DNA of 64,000 nucleotides from Kappaphycus alvarezii (Eukaryota; Rhodophyta; Florideophyceae; Gigartinales; Solieriaceae): contig NADL03000053.1 of NCBI GenBank assembly GCA_002205965.3, positions 62,001-126,000 on the forward strand. The letters run 5' to 3'. The notes under the pieces were generated by a model. That model was not told where the DNA came from. It saw only the letters and a list, made by a program, of their open reading frames with translations, and did not search any database. Shown in pieces: positions 44,559 through 57,537 of the stretch; the stretch's first letter is position 1; the number at the start of each line of letters is the position of its first letter. A program made the translations under genes and the position numbers.

Positions 44559-45105
44559 TGCAAAATAATTGGGATAGGTAGATCCAAATAATAATAAATA
44601 GTTCCAACTTGAATAAATAAATAAATGCCACAATGGACTTAGAATGAATAATGAATAGAAACCAAATTTAATAATATCTGAGAGGGGAATATTTCGATAG
44701 CCCGAGGATGTAAAAATATTTCTAACAACCTAGACTACTTATACTCTACACAGGGTGAACCTGCTACAAAAATCAGGTGAGCCGTTCAATAATTTTGGTA
44801 GACATAATTTAGGCTCAGCAATAATTATTGCAGTATTTTCCAGGTAAGCAATCATCCAGATAATAATTTGTTGGTAGCATAAATGAATAATTATAGCCTG
44901 TATAATATAAAAACCCAACTGTAGGACATAAAAATTATTTCACACTGAATTCAGCATAAAATAGTGCCAGTGTAAAATAGATAAAATTATTCCTTGATGA
45001 TTCATAATAAATATAAATTGTGGGCCTCAATAAAAATATTGCTCCACAATTCAGCATCACTGCAGGACACCGGGATAAGATTAAAATATTTGGTCAATTT
45101 TCACA
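44559..45105 (-). repeat. 5' LTR of the copia element
   Basis: 547 bp, with TGCAAAATAATTGGG and GGTCAATTTTCACA ends on the plus strand. It is paired with the copy at 39573-40123. It should contain the promoter; several TATAAA-like boxes are present in this AT-rich sequence, so none can be singled out. Confidence 0.92.
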
Positions 45106-47607
45106 AGAGAACATTCGAAAACGAGTGCTCACCGGAGTAGCCTCACCAAGAAGATTAAGAATGCATTCATATATCTCGTATCATGTACAATGAAAATAAG
45201 TTTTACCCCTGTTATGTAGTAGAATCCACCAAATTCGACCTAAAAGTTTACACTCCGAGCTCAGTTATTAAATGAATATTATATTGACAATGCCGCGTTT
45301 TTCACTTCCACTGAAGTTGAATTGCTCAAAGTGATTAAAAATCAGTTGGGGCTTTCGGAAGATATTTTCCCGAAACACACTATGAATCCACCAAACAGAC
45401 GTGCATTTCGTTTCCATCTGATTTCAAACGATTCAAAACGTTCCTTGTGTCCTCTGGTAGGTTGTAATTCTTTTAATCATGTTTAAACACTTCTCATTGC
45501 CAAATGCATTGTTTAGATTATCTATACTGTCGTCGAGAAAAGCAGTTTCCTTTCTAGTCTTTGCTATCCTATTGGTCAACATAGAATTTTGCCTGTTTCC
45601 GATGCTGTTTGGACCTTTTCTTGTAATTAGACAAACTAGTAAATCCTTTACGCTTTTCATTACATGAATAGTCTTTTTTGAAGCGGAGACCGAAAATCGT
45701 GAAGTTATTGAATCTTCTTGGTTCGCAGGCGTGCGAGTACGTAGTCATATTTGAATGGGATATAGAGGTATTTTTTCATGGCAGAGGTGAAAATAGAACT
45801 TAAAAATTTAAGGAAGGGTCGTGGAGCTCATATAATATCTCCCAAATCAACTTTATATGATATGACGCGATACCAACTGGAGGCATAGTTGTAATGATGG
45901 CTCTGAAGGGTGACACAAAACCTCCATATTCGATACTTGCATGGCTTCTTTCCCGTTTATTTCTATGTTAGTCAAATGTTGTAAGCTAGTGTGTATATTC
46001 TAGTGGTTTTTTACAATCTTCTACGACTTCTATGTTTTTATCCTGGCGGTGTGCGGTTTTAAGATCACCTCCAAAATAGGATGGAGACCATATAATAGGC
46101 CCTTCCATGTGAGCGTTGGGTGACAGAAGGCAAACTGGCAAGCGAGCAATCCCTTCCCCTCCCTCTATGGTCATCACTAACATTAGTCACTTTTCCCTTT
46201 CTGACAGTTTCAAATCTACCCTCCATTGCAGTAGCATAGCAATGCGTTATTTGAGAGATATTTTGCCCAAGTAAAATAGGTGAGTATGGACAATGTTCCT
46301 AGCGTGTGGCTCCTATGCATGTTTGTACAGTGCGGGATGCGGGAAAAATCGAAACACAAGAGTTTCAGCATCGGACTTCAAGAAAATTAAAATTAAAATT
46401 ACTCGATGCATTAAACTAAAAAACGGATTACTTATGGTAACCATTAGTGCGTTTAATCGAGTGACAGCATGAAAATATTCCCATAAAGCTCATTTCGGTG
46501 CCTGAAAATCGCCCGAAAAGAGATAAAGTTTTGATCCTTTCGTTTACGGTTTCGTGGTGAGCGCTTAAAACAGAGTTTAGATCCTTCCTAGATTGTGAAA
46601 CTTACTTCGGTTTAATGGAACATACATGAAAATATCCATTATCAGCGATCACTTGCTCATTCCTTGATCAATGTAAAAACATTTTCATCTTGAATATGCA
46701 AATATCGGGATATTCTCCGCAAGGAAAGGGCCATTGCACCACATAATATGCCCTGATCCAACTGCTAGCCCGATCTCATACCAGAGACTGAGTCTATGGA
46801 ATTTGTGCGAATACCACATGGGGTCAAAAGGGTTGATTTATTAGTAGGAAAATCCGTCCTATCAACAAAGCAAAAGACAGCATCCCAAAAATTATTAAAA
46901 GGAATTCGTGACTCCCATGAAATCTCTCAATTGTTAACAAACGTCAGTAAAAATCTTTTGATGAAAAACATGAAAAAATTACCATGTTTAGATTCGTAAT
47001 ACGCTGAACAAAGAACCAGGACCACTTTCTAAAGTTCTTCTCGTCTCATTTTCATATCAGGTCGTTCACTGTTTCCGTGTTATAGCTTTTTAGAAAATGA
47101 AGACTCTGCAATAGATCAGTCGAAAGAGAATTGTCTGGTAGTCCTGCCTCTAGTAAATTACATACAGTAGATGCCACTCTGATATAACGCCGAAAATGGC
47201 TCTGAATTGCCTATGAGCCACTGCAGACTGGCCCTATGCAATGGTTAAAAAACTGCCCTCCCGTCACAAAGAAAAGTTGTGGTGTTGATATCATCGTTCT
47301 TCTGGGATGTGGCCGTCGCATCGACACTTCACCATCAGTTCACTGAACTGATGGCTGAAACCATCTAAGTAAATAAAACCCTCATTACAATGAAAAACAA
47401 AATCACCGCCTGTCAATTCACAAGAAATCAATCAATTGTACATTTCAAATGAAATCGATATATTTTTTTAATTAACTTTTGAGCATCTAAATCAGTAAAA
47501 TACATCTTTAATATTAATTTTATTTCATAGCTTTTTTAGTTAAATGATTATTTATATACAACGAAGTATGCTGATGATCAGCCGTTTTGTGAAGTGAAGT
47601 CTACTGT

Positions 47608-47644
47608 TGAGATTCGAATCTGTATTCTCCAGATTCGAATCTCA
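47608..47644. repeat. Perfect 15-bp inverted repeat (hairpin)
   Basis: The arms TGAGATTCGAATCTG (47608-47622) and CAGATTCGAATCTCA (47630-47644) are perfect complements separated by a 7-nt loop. Each arm also contains the palindrome AGATTCGAATCT. It could be a hairpin, a protein-binding palindrome or a fossil terminal repeat. Confidence 0.8.
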
Positions 47645-48067
47645 TAAAACTGAGAAACTTGAGCTGCCAAATGATAGAGGAAAATGCAAATATATATTTA
47701 ACAACCCACATTCATAACAGAAATGCAGAGATCTACAGAAATTTGCTTACAGCAGATTGAATGGCCGATTTTTATTAAAAAAAAGAAGGCCAATTTGGCA
47801 AAAATGCCCAAATATTTTCTAAAATCGATTTTTTCACTTCATATCGCCGAATTTTTGTGGAAAGAGCCCCGAAAGTTGCTGTTTGCTATTACTGTCACCC
47901 GGCGACCCTTCAGATTCTCGAATCTGCTGAAATTGGGCAGTTTAAGGGAACAGTATTGAACTTCGCCGATGTGAATCGCGTCACCTATAACATTTCGAAG
48001 CTCGAATCTTTACATTTCGTAGATTCTTTTCTGTACTTCCAACCCAGAAATAAAGCATACATGGTCA

Positions 48068-48127
48068 GTAGATCAATTACTGGTGTTGTAGATCAATTAC
48101 TGGTGTTGCAGATCAATTACTGGCGTT
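48068..48127 (+). repeat. Three tandem copies of a 20-bp unit
   Basis: The unit GTAGATCAATTACTGGTGTT is repeated at 48068, 48088 and 48108. The first two copies are identical and the third differs at two positions. 20 is not a multiple of 3, so it is not a peptide repeat in one frame. Confidence 0.85.
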
Positions 48128-51100
48128 AAATCTAGCGATTCTTTTAATTATAAATATTTGAAAATTCAAATAATAATAACATAAATCTGCTGCCATTCAT
48201 ACCGTCAGTGATGAGTAATTTCGTACTTGAAAGGCTTTTGCTCTCAAAGGATTCTTTTAAAAGCTATACTGCCAGATTGTCTTGTAGACGATACTGTGAT
48301 GGTCCAGAAACTCACAGAGTCATCAACGGCTGTCATTCTTCCATGGAAAATGCTGGAAGCTAGAAAGATCGCAAGGGAATCAAATCCGAATCAAATATTG
48401 ACCTCTAACTCTGTGTTTATAAGTTACGAGCTAGAAATTTCAGGACGATGCTGAATAAGTTTAATGCCTAAGTACCACGGAGAATTAGGAGGTAAGTTTA
48501 CTCATGCTTTTTTCCATGGTAGCACACGGAATTTGCACTGTCAAAAGTGCAGCAGTCAATCTACACCGTAGATATCGCACAAGCTGTTAATTTGAGAGAT
48601 ACTTGAGGCTGTAACATAAATTCGCGAAAAAATACATTGTTTGATAATTACCGCCTCCCACTATAGTTACCGCCTCCCCCTTTATTGTAAAACAGATTTA
48701 GTTTTAGTGTAATTTAATGCTAATATAGGCCAGTCGAAATGAAACCATACCAGACTTGAACCCCGTGGGGACATTATGTACATATTGTACAGTATGGTAG
48801 AATATATTTGAAAATATAACTCCATTTTCACCCCGCAAAGGTCGCCATTCCATGTGATTATACACTCAATGAGCTTACTCGACCTTCAAAACTCGCCAAG
48901 TACAACCGAACTCCATTGGTCGTCGAAGCTGAGTTTCCTCGGCCCTCGAATAACCCTTGCAGCCGTCAAGGTGTAGTTATAAACACGTGAAAAGTTCAGG
49001 GGAAGGGATCCGTGAGTCTTAGTAGTCTGAATTGCGCGCATGTACACCGTGTCATCTTTCTCCGTCCCTCATCTGCCCGAAGCACCCTTGGGGCTCCAAT
49101 GCCATTTTCTGCAAGCCCCTCAAATCATTCCCTGCTTTGGAGGCCAGGAGAGACTTGAAGGGAGCCAAAATCACTGTAACCAGTTCACACCACAGTAGAT
49201 TACCCCTAGAGCTCATCTCGGACTCATAACTGCGGCTTCCAGCGTTTCATACTTCAAACGATGGAAGCCAACAGATTTATGGGACAGCAAAACGTCTATA
49301 GTTTTTTTCTTTTTTCGCTAATTTCATTATTTTACAGATCTTCTAGATCCTATACAGGAGAAGTATGGATCTAATTTTTCTTATCTGGACGCTATATCAC
49401 ATAGATAGTTCGATTTCTCGACGGAGTGGTACTTACTAAGAAGAACCCTTACTACTTTGGCCTGAATGAGTCTCATGTCGGCCAGGAGAGGCATTATTTT
49501 TCCTTAATTTGAAAATTTTATATGCAGTGTCCAGTTACCCAGCGACAGGAAAAGTTTCTGTTCTGTTGACAACGAAAAAGTCCTAGATCATAAATTCCTT
49601 TGTATAGCATGAACGTTAAGGGCTTAAAAGCTGGTTAAGATCACGTGAATGAAAGTCGATGAATTTTTTTGACTCAGTATCAAAAAGCGTTACATGGCTT
49701 TTCTGCATATCAAAAAATGTTGGCAGCAACCCCGAAACCTTAAGTTTTTACTATATTATATCCGTTCTTATCTAATTCGCGTCTTTCCTTTTTAATATCA
49801 CTGTTGCCTCTCTCCCAGTGATCTAAAGCGACCAGCACGAAATTTGATTAAACTCACCCTTCTAAATGCCCTGTAAGACCTTGGGCTATCCAGAGTGAAA
49901 TATCCGGTATCAAAGGCAGCGGAAAGTTTAGCTTCGATTAGGGTCTGTCATTAAAATCTGACTGCGACATGAAATGAACGCAATTAACTCAAACGAAAGT
50001 TTATTTCGACTCATCATATTCTTTACCTCTCGTGAAGAAATTCGTAGCCATTAAAAATTCAAACGTATTTCCTCTTCCTATGTATACATTCAAAAATCTA
50101 TTTCAGAGATGATGCATCTCAGGAAAGAAACATTTTACCCAAAAAATACTAAACTATTTTTGAATAATATGTCTCTTACAATGATTTTTCAAGCCATTGG
50201 CTAGTTTAGGTTAAGCACAAAAGAACTCTTTTTGGTAAATTTGGTGCTAAAGGCTACTCTTAATCGAATCGTTACACTGCATTCATTACTTGTAAGGGAA
50301 CTGTATCGTTCTCTGATATTAAAAATTTTCTGAATGTTGCTATATTAAACGAAAATTGTGGTGATATTTATGTAAAATTTTCACAAACCAAGATAATGTG
50401 GAGGGGCTTTTGGGATTATATCAATTGTTTTGACATAGTCTGCGTGCGCAGTTATTGAGGAAGATATAAATTAATCATGGGAAATCCTCAGACATAAATG
50501 TATTTTTGGTTTGTTCGAAGCTTAAAATATGTTAAATGACAGCAATATCGTGTTCAATACTGTACCCGACATGATAAAGATCATTTAAGTAGCGCAAAAA
50601 TCACTTTATTATGGCTCCTCATTCAATATGACGTCTATCATTTTGCAAGTGTGGAAATATCGAGCATAAATGTTGCGCAAATCATACGTCAAGCCGCCTG
50701 GTTCCTACTGTATACAGCAGCTAAACGCCGCGTTTTTATTTATATGTAGTACGATGATCCACTGCTCTGATCCCCCCAAACGAATAATGTAGAATAGTGT
50801 CGTAAGGAAGATCTTCATCTGGTTCTTCATTAATGGATTACAAAATTGGACTAGATATAGAACTTACAGGAATGTGATCGAAGAATCGATTAGTATGGAA
50901 AAATAAATTTTATATGGATAAGTATCCTACTAGTAGTGACTCTTATCAAATATAATGCGTAATTCTTATTTCATTTTTTGTGCAAGAGGGTGATATTTTT
51001 AAATCCATAAATATCGTATTCAGTTCCGATACCATCCCCGTAGGGTGCCTTTTTAAAATACCAGAACTATTTGTCCAAAAAGGCAGCCGCAATTGCTCGT

Positions 51101-54100
51101 CATAATTGCCTTATTAGTGAGTTAATATCTTTGTGACGTTGGAAAAAAAATGAATATTTTGAAAACAAATGGCTCAAGTCCTATATGATTCAAAAACTAT
51201 CCTTGATACATTATGCAGCATATTTTTCATCTAATGTGTAAGGACTTTCAAATCCATGAGTGTGTCAATGTCTCCCGACCCAGATATCACCCCTAATTTC
51301 ATCACTCTCAACTCACCTTTTTCTTCCGTCATGAAGCTCCTTGGCGAGATTTCCCCGGTTTAAACATTCAACGGCTTAAATCTTCAAGTTGCGATTTTAT
51401 CTTCAAAAATTGGAATTATTCCTCATTTTGGGGTAATGATTAATCTTTAAAAAACAAAACGCGAATTTTCCTGATCGCAGAGGTTACTTTCATAAATGTT
51501 TCGAAGAGAGGGCACCTGCGGTATAGTTAATGCGAAAATATGCTGAAAAGGTTGAATAAGGCTATGAATATAACCCCTACCCACAACTTTCTCTAAATTT
51601 TACCCAATTTAGATTTTTACTCTCCTATCTTAATCTATGAGAGAAAATTGATACTTAATGTACTGTTCGTCCACTTGAGGCAATTAAAAAAAAAAGTACA
51701 AAGACCCTACCTACATCTTCTGAGTGCAAATTACTTTTCTTTTTCTGATTGAAACTGGGTAATCGTTAGATCAGAGCTGTGGACGATTCATATCTTTCAG
51801 ACCATCTCCAGACGGCACCCTCTTTGAAAGGTTTAACTTGCAAGGAACTCGCCAATCTATTCTCAAGTAATTCATCCAGTTATGTTATCGGATCATATCG
51901 AAACTTTCATTTCTCTCGACTGAGCCGAGCGAGATACATTTAAGATTTGGTACATTATATATATGATATTTTAAGTCAATAAATGACCAGAACGTATACC
52001 GGAAAGTTCTGTGAATGTTTCTCCCTCATATGTTGGCCTAATAAAAATCATTCAATAGTTGCTATATTAACTTTCATACAAAAAAAAGGTAATATTTAAA
52101 GTAGCTTGCCGTGAAAAAGTTCATAAAGGAAAAAATACTGAAAGGAAATTCCAATTGAATATGGATTAAAGCAATAATTTATGGCCATAATTTTCCGTTT
52201 GTATATTATTTGGATGTGATTATACTACTTCACGAGTTCAGGCTCGAAATTTGTAGAATTGTGCAAAAAAGACATAAAATCACAAATTACAAATCAGATG
52301 ATCTCATTGCTAAGATCACCAGGTATACTTATCAAATGTAACTTTTCGATACAATAAATTTACGCTGTATGAAATCATCAGCTAATCTTCGGCCGCCTAT
52401 ATTTCTCTCTGTTTCATAGCCTCAATTCTTGTTCAAGGACATATTTTCAGCATGACTCTCATGTTCAGTGCACTTTCTTTATTCCAACAAGTTAAGTGAA
52501 TGCATTTTATTCGACTATTACAGTCAAGGTTACATCATATCGAGTGCTATGTCATATTTGTATAAGATAGAAGTTGACATTTAGCGATATTGTTTCATTT
52601 TACATTTTAGTGCCTCCGATATCACGCAATTTTTCCATGTGTGAAAATCCATTCTTCTGCAAAAAAGGTACTGAACCGGTCAAATGTTCAATTTATTTAG
52701 TTCACCAATTTTTTTGCTTCTCATTTATGTAATTTTAGTCTATAATCGGTATTAATCCCAGATTTGTTTGGAGTAATTTAAGTGAAAGGTCACCTATCAG
52801 CTTTTAATGAACGGGCCCATTACGAGCAACTCATTAAATGCTGTAATTTTTATTTGTCCTCCAGCACTTTTCAAACTTCTGGTTTACCAAAAACTTTAAT
52901 GGACATTAACTATTTGCTAATCAAATGGATACATGAGAGATGGCGGTATGTAAAAATATCAACATATTTTGTTATATTAGTACAGATTATATAACTTTAT
53001 GCCAACGAGTAAATGATCGAGAAAATAAGTCAAAAATATAAAATGATCATGCGTAATTACTTAAAATTTGTCCACCTTTCTGTAAATTTGGATTTTATAC
53101 ATAAATAATCACATAATAGTATTCTTTGACAACATAATAGCAATAAGAAAAAATAAAAAATGGAATCAATGGTCAACCAACCAAGAAAAAGCAATCCTGT
53201 ATAAGCGATTTTACACTCTCCGTGTGTGATTCATGAGAATAATGACACATTTATACCACTTTGGTTTGAGTTATTATGTGAGTTAACTAGTCGAAGTTCC
53301 GATAACGATTACCTATTTTAATTTTAATGAGTTTTATGGTATTATATTAAATTAGTTTTTTATATTAAATTAGTTTTCTTATATTGGGTATTCAAATACC
53401 TTTGTAATTTCGGTGATTTCTGGGAAATATTATCAGCCGAAAGTTTTCTCCTTGACAACACTCCCTACTTTATTTACACTCCAATCGCCAAATCTTATAA
53501 AACGAGAAAAATGCATCGAATATTCCTGTCGGAACTCCGAAGCTCTCTGTAAGCACAGTCAAATTTTTGGTGCATGTTGCCACATCTTTTCGTGCTTAAT
53601 CCCTGTACTCGCTCAGTGAATTTTTACCCACCTTGTGTACAGTTAAATTAATTCCATTCTTACTTTTGAGAGACTTCCTCGTTTTTATTTCTTCCGTAGT
53701 CATTTCTTAGTTAAGTATTTCTCATGTAGATCTCAAATTGCGAAAAAATTATGCTGAAATATGCCTGGGAGGTACGTAAAGAAGCGTTTTACAGTTAAAA
53801 TGGAACCTCGTTACTTCATAATGATCTAGACTTTCAGTTTTAAATTCATTTATCATATCTGTCTCCTAAAAATTCGTTTAGAGATTCTTCAGTGCCAACT
53901 TCTAATTTTATGATACTGATTTTTAATATTGTTTTGTGGCCTTATTTTTATTTTTGCGAAACATGTATTCGCAATTTGATCTTCTTTTAAATTAATGCAG
54001 TTATTTTACGTATCCCAATTTCGAGCATAACGTTTTCCACATTTTTTTGTACAAATTTTTATTGTTTCGAGGGTCCTTTTTGAACGATAAAAACTCCTCG

Positions 54101-55097
54101 ATTGAAAAATCTAAAGGAAAGTCTTTCGCAATATTTCTCGCAACTATAGATATGCGTAAATATTTTGTTCGTATTTGTGCATACTTAGAATAAGCTGCTC
54201 GGCCTTAATAATTGAAATCAAGAAACTTCTCTAAGACTGCCTGTTACCTCATGTTAGACCGCAGATAAAACTAGAATGTCTGTAAATATCTTTCCGTGAA
54301 TTTAATGGCATTCCTGACCACTTTTTTCAGGAATCGTCCAGTTCTATTCAGTAACCACCAGTGAAAAAACTTTTAAAGTAATAATAGAAAGTTTCAATAA
54401 ACTTATTACAGTGCATGAATGTGCCCCATGACAGTGGGTCAGGAGGTAAAACACAAGGTCTTATATTTCTTGAAATATTGAACTGAATAATTTACTTCAT
54501 CTTCCCATCTCTAATAATTTAACACAGTGCTCCAATTATTTTTCTTTTGAGTTTGAGTGAGATTTACTACTAAAAAAATCGCCTTGCATTCCACAAATGT
54601 GGAACTTCCAGTTTACATCGACAACGGCACCTTATCGCAATACTATCGGATTATCCACTGCTATCTCCAGTTTTGAGCAATACAGTTGCATCTGTTCGCG
54701 GGAAAATTTTTGAAGAGGTCTATTGCGCTTTTAATTACTGGCGTAGCCGAATCCTTTATCTATGAATAACTTTTCCAAAGGTTTCGCAATTTTACCCACG
54801 CAATTTTTTTAGTCACTACGGAAGCTATTTGTTTTTTCTGTAGTTTCTTGAAACAAGCCAAATATTCAAACGGTATTGAATAAAGTGCATCAAGCCATTT
54901 CGTAATATTCCATTATTGTCCGGTTCATATGCCATATCAACCTCTCATTTGAAAGTAAATTACCTGTGTATGTGCTTTATCAACAAACTAAAACTTATTA
55001 TATTATTCCTACTACTTTCGCATTCACCATAACACATGATCGCATAAAGTTATAAAAATTAATTTAATTATTTATGCTTTCGTTATGTTGGAAAAGT

Positions 55098-55145
55098 AAT
55101 GATGAATAATGAATGCATGAATGCATGAATAATGAATGATTAATG
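55098..55145 (+). repeat. Imperfect GAATGCAT/GAATAAT microsatellite
   Basis: Repeated GATGAATAATGAATGCATGAATGCATGAAT-type units with variable spacing occur within AT-rich DNA. It is probably replication-slippage sequence. Confidence 0.6.
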
Positions 55146-57537
55146 ACGTGAAGAATGAACAATTTGGGGATTTTCTAGTATCTAGGCCAGTTCTTTTTTT
55201 GAAATAGATTAATCGTGCAAATATGCTGACAATTCACACATACATGATAATCAAATGCAGCTTAAAGCACATGAAGAAGTCTTCTTTAAATATTTTCTGC
55301 CTTCTGAGGAGTAAAATTTTCATATAATTAAAATGAATATATTCATACACTCTCTGACTTAATCTGATAATTTAACATTTTGAAAATGATGATTTTTCTA
55401 ATAAAACTCCATATTACGAAAAATATTTTTTGCATCCTTTCCACGCAATAGGAAGGGTTTAGATTTTCTTTATCAATTCAAATCAAAAATAATTCGACTT
55501 CCTTTGCCTAGAAATATATTTTTAGACTATGGATAAATCAATAACAGTTTCTATGAGTTTTTGAACTATGATGCTCTCAGGACCACAAATGTACATTGGA
55601 AGGAAATCAAAAAAGTCCCTTCTCTAGAATTGGAGTGTCATTATTGCTAATTGAAGTACTGTAATTTTTTTTTCAATGGTTAAATGTCAAATTCAACCAG
55701 TTTAAGGAATTGATATGGTCAACTTTTTTGATAATTTTACTACAGGTAAATGCTTTGTAATAACCAGAGTAATGATCTTCTTACTCAAAAATCATCTCAA
55801 GTATAAATTTTGCAGTAATAATGGATAAAACAGTGAATTTCTCTATGAATTCCGAACGTATTCATTCTTTCTTGTCTAAATAATTATAAATATGCTTATT
55901 TCTGCTAGACTAAATTCCCTTTGAATTATCGTTACATGTTGATAAGATTACATTCAACAAACTTTTATAATAGTTTTTAAACTAAATTTAATAAGGATTC
56001 GTGGAATTTAATATAGAAAAGATAGAATTTTGTGACTATTCCAAGCTTCTAATGATTGCATGAAAGTTAATTTAAGATTAAAGTGCTTTACGTTCTTTAT
56101 ATAGTTCACTGGCTTTTTTGAATAGATTAAAATATGTTATTTAATGAAAAACCAAAATTTGACTCAAGGAACCTGCAGCCTTGATTATACACAAAAAGAA
56201 ATTTTCTACAGGAATGGATGAAAAGTTTTCTTGAGCCATACTGTAACATGATCATCATGATAGATAGAACTATGTACCGAGTTCTTTCTAGATTGAACGC
56301 GCAAAGGAAGAAAAATAAAGAAAGGTTACATTTAGGGAACGTTACAATATTCCAATAAGACTAAAAAGTGAGAAAGTTTACAATTAAACTCGTACAGTCA
56401 TAAAGTTTTTACATTTACAAGAACTGTACTGAAAATTATAACACATAATTCATGGGCGGAGCCTATTTATATCTGGCATTAACCTTAATTATCTATTTGA
56501 TTTCCAAAGTGCATATTTTCAACAACTAAATGTTTATCAGCTATTTAATGGTATTCCATTAGGTATGTTTTATCCCTCCAAACATAATTTCATCCAATGA
56601 ACGGTCCACAAAAATAGTGCGAAAGGACAATAAAGATAAACTAGGTGATAATCAGACATCTTCTGCATGAATTATGCGAATAAAAAAATCAGCCAACGGA
56701 ACTTCAGGATCTGTTGAAAGATTTAAAACTGAGAGACAATTATGGAACAACACCTTTTTTAGAAAGGATTGGTAATTCAAAGCAGAAAATCATTATTATC
56801 ACAATTATATGTTATTCTTTGGTAATAAATCGTTTGTATAACAGGGCTCCTTATACTATCATTTTCAGGAATAAGCTCCAAATATTTTACAATGGCCATA
56901 AATGGTTTTGAAAAATCTTTTTTAATATAACATGCCTTACTATGACTGCATTTAAAACAATATTCCATCAAAACATAGCACTATGTCACACCTTTCATCT
57001 GCCGAAAATCTATAAATAGAATCGTATGGAAATTTTTAATTTTTCAACTACTCTCAACCAGGTAAAAGGATTAAATGATGATGCAGTTCGTTTTAAGCTG
57101 TAAATTATTCAGAATCAAAAGTACGAATCCATTTTTATTCATGCAGCTTCAAGTCAGGCACGTATACTACACTATATTTCATCTTAAATCTAGAATGCCT
57201 TATAAATTATTTACTGTTCATGTTTGTATGTACAATTGATTGATTTCTAAAATATTATCTCTCCGTGACATGAAATATTCAGGTACTTTTTTTTGAAGAA
57301 GAACAATTACGGTACTATATTTTAGCTGTACTCAAAAGATCTCTAAGTTAGTAACTTAATGATTACGAGTTGTCAATGGTTATAACTGAAATGATGCACT
57401 CATGTTGCAAAAGCCTGGGGAGGTCAAATAAAAGATTGTGTATATACGCAAAGACCTACTTTTTACTCAAACACAATGTAAAAAAGGATAAACAGACACT
57501 ATCGATGTAGATGATGAGATTACACAATAAAGCTTAC

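Larger units (their letters stand above)
39573..45105 (-). mobile_element. Ty1/copia retrotransposon, structurally complete (5533 bp)
   Basis: Two full LTRs (39573-40123 and 44559-45105) begin TG and end CA and are about 97% similar by eye. Between them on the minus strand are, in order, a half-tRNA(iMet) primer site, gag with zinc knuckle, aspartic protease, integrase, RT, RNase H and a polypurine tract. All domains of a copia element are present in the correct order. The near-identical LTRs imply a recent insertion, but the coding region has several frame changes. The flanking 5-mers (ACGAA left, AGAGA right) do not match, so the target-site duplication is lost or the two ends come from different copies. 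Composition is AT-rich, unlike the GC-rich gypsy element. Confidence 0.92.
45106..57537. other. AT-rich gene desert, about 12.4 kb
   Basis: No frame here carries a recognisable domain. A weakly protein-like stretch at 47857-48454 (plus frames with KVAVCYYCHPATLQILES and LLKAILPDCLVDDTVMVQKL) has no identified family and may be chance. Structured items are an inverted repeat at 47608-47644, a three-unit tandem repeat at 48068-48127 and an ATGAATGC-type microsatellite near 55100-55145. GC rises briefly at 48850-49230. From 49.3 to 57.5 kb the sequence is uniformly AT-rich. Confidence 0.5.

Noticed and set aside
48068-48127. CRISPR-like array
   Set aside because: The 20-bp units are directly adjacent without spacers, and the DNA is eukaryotic.
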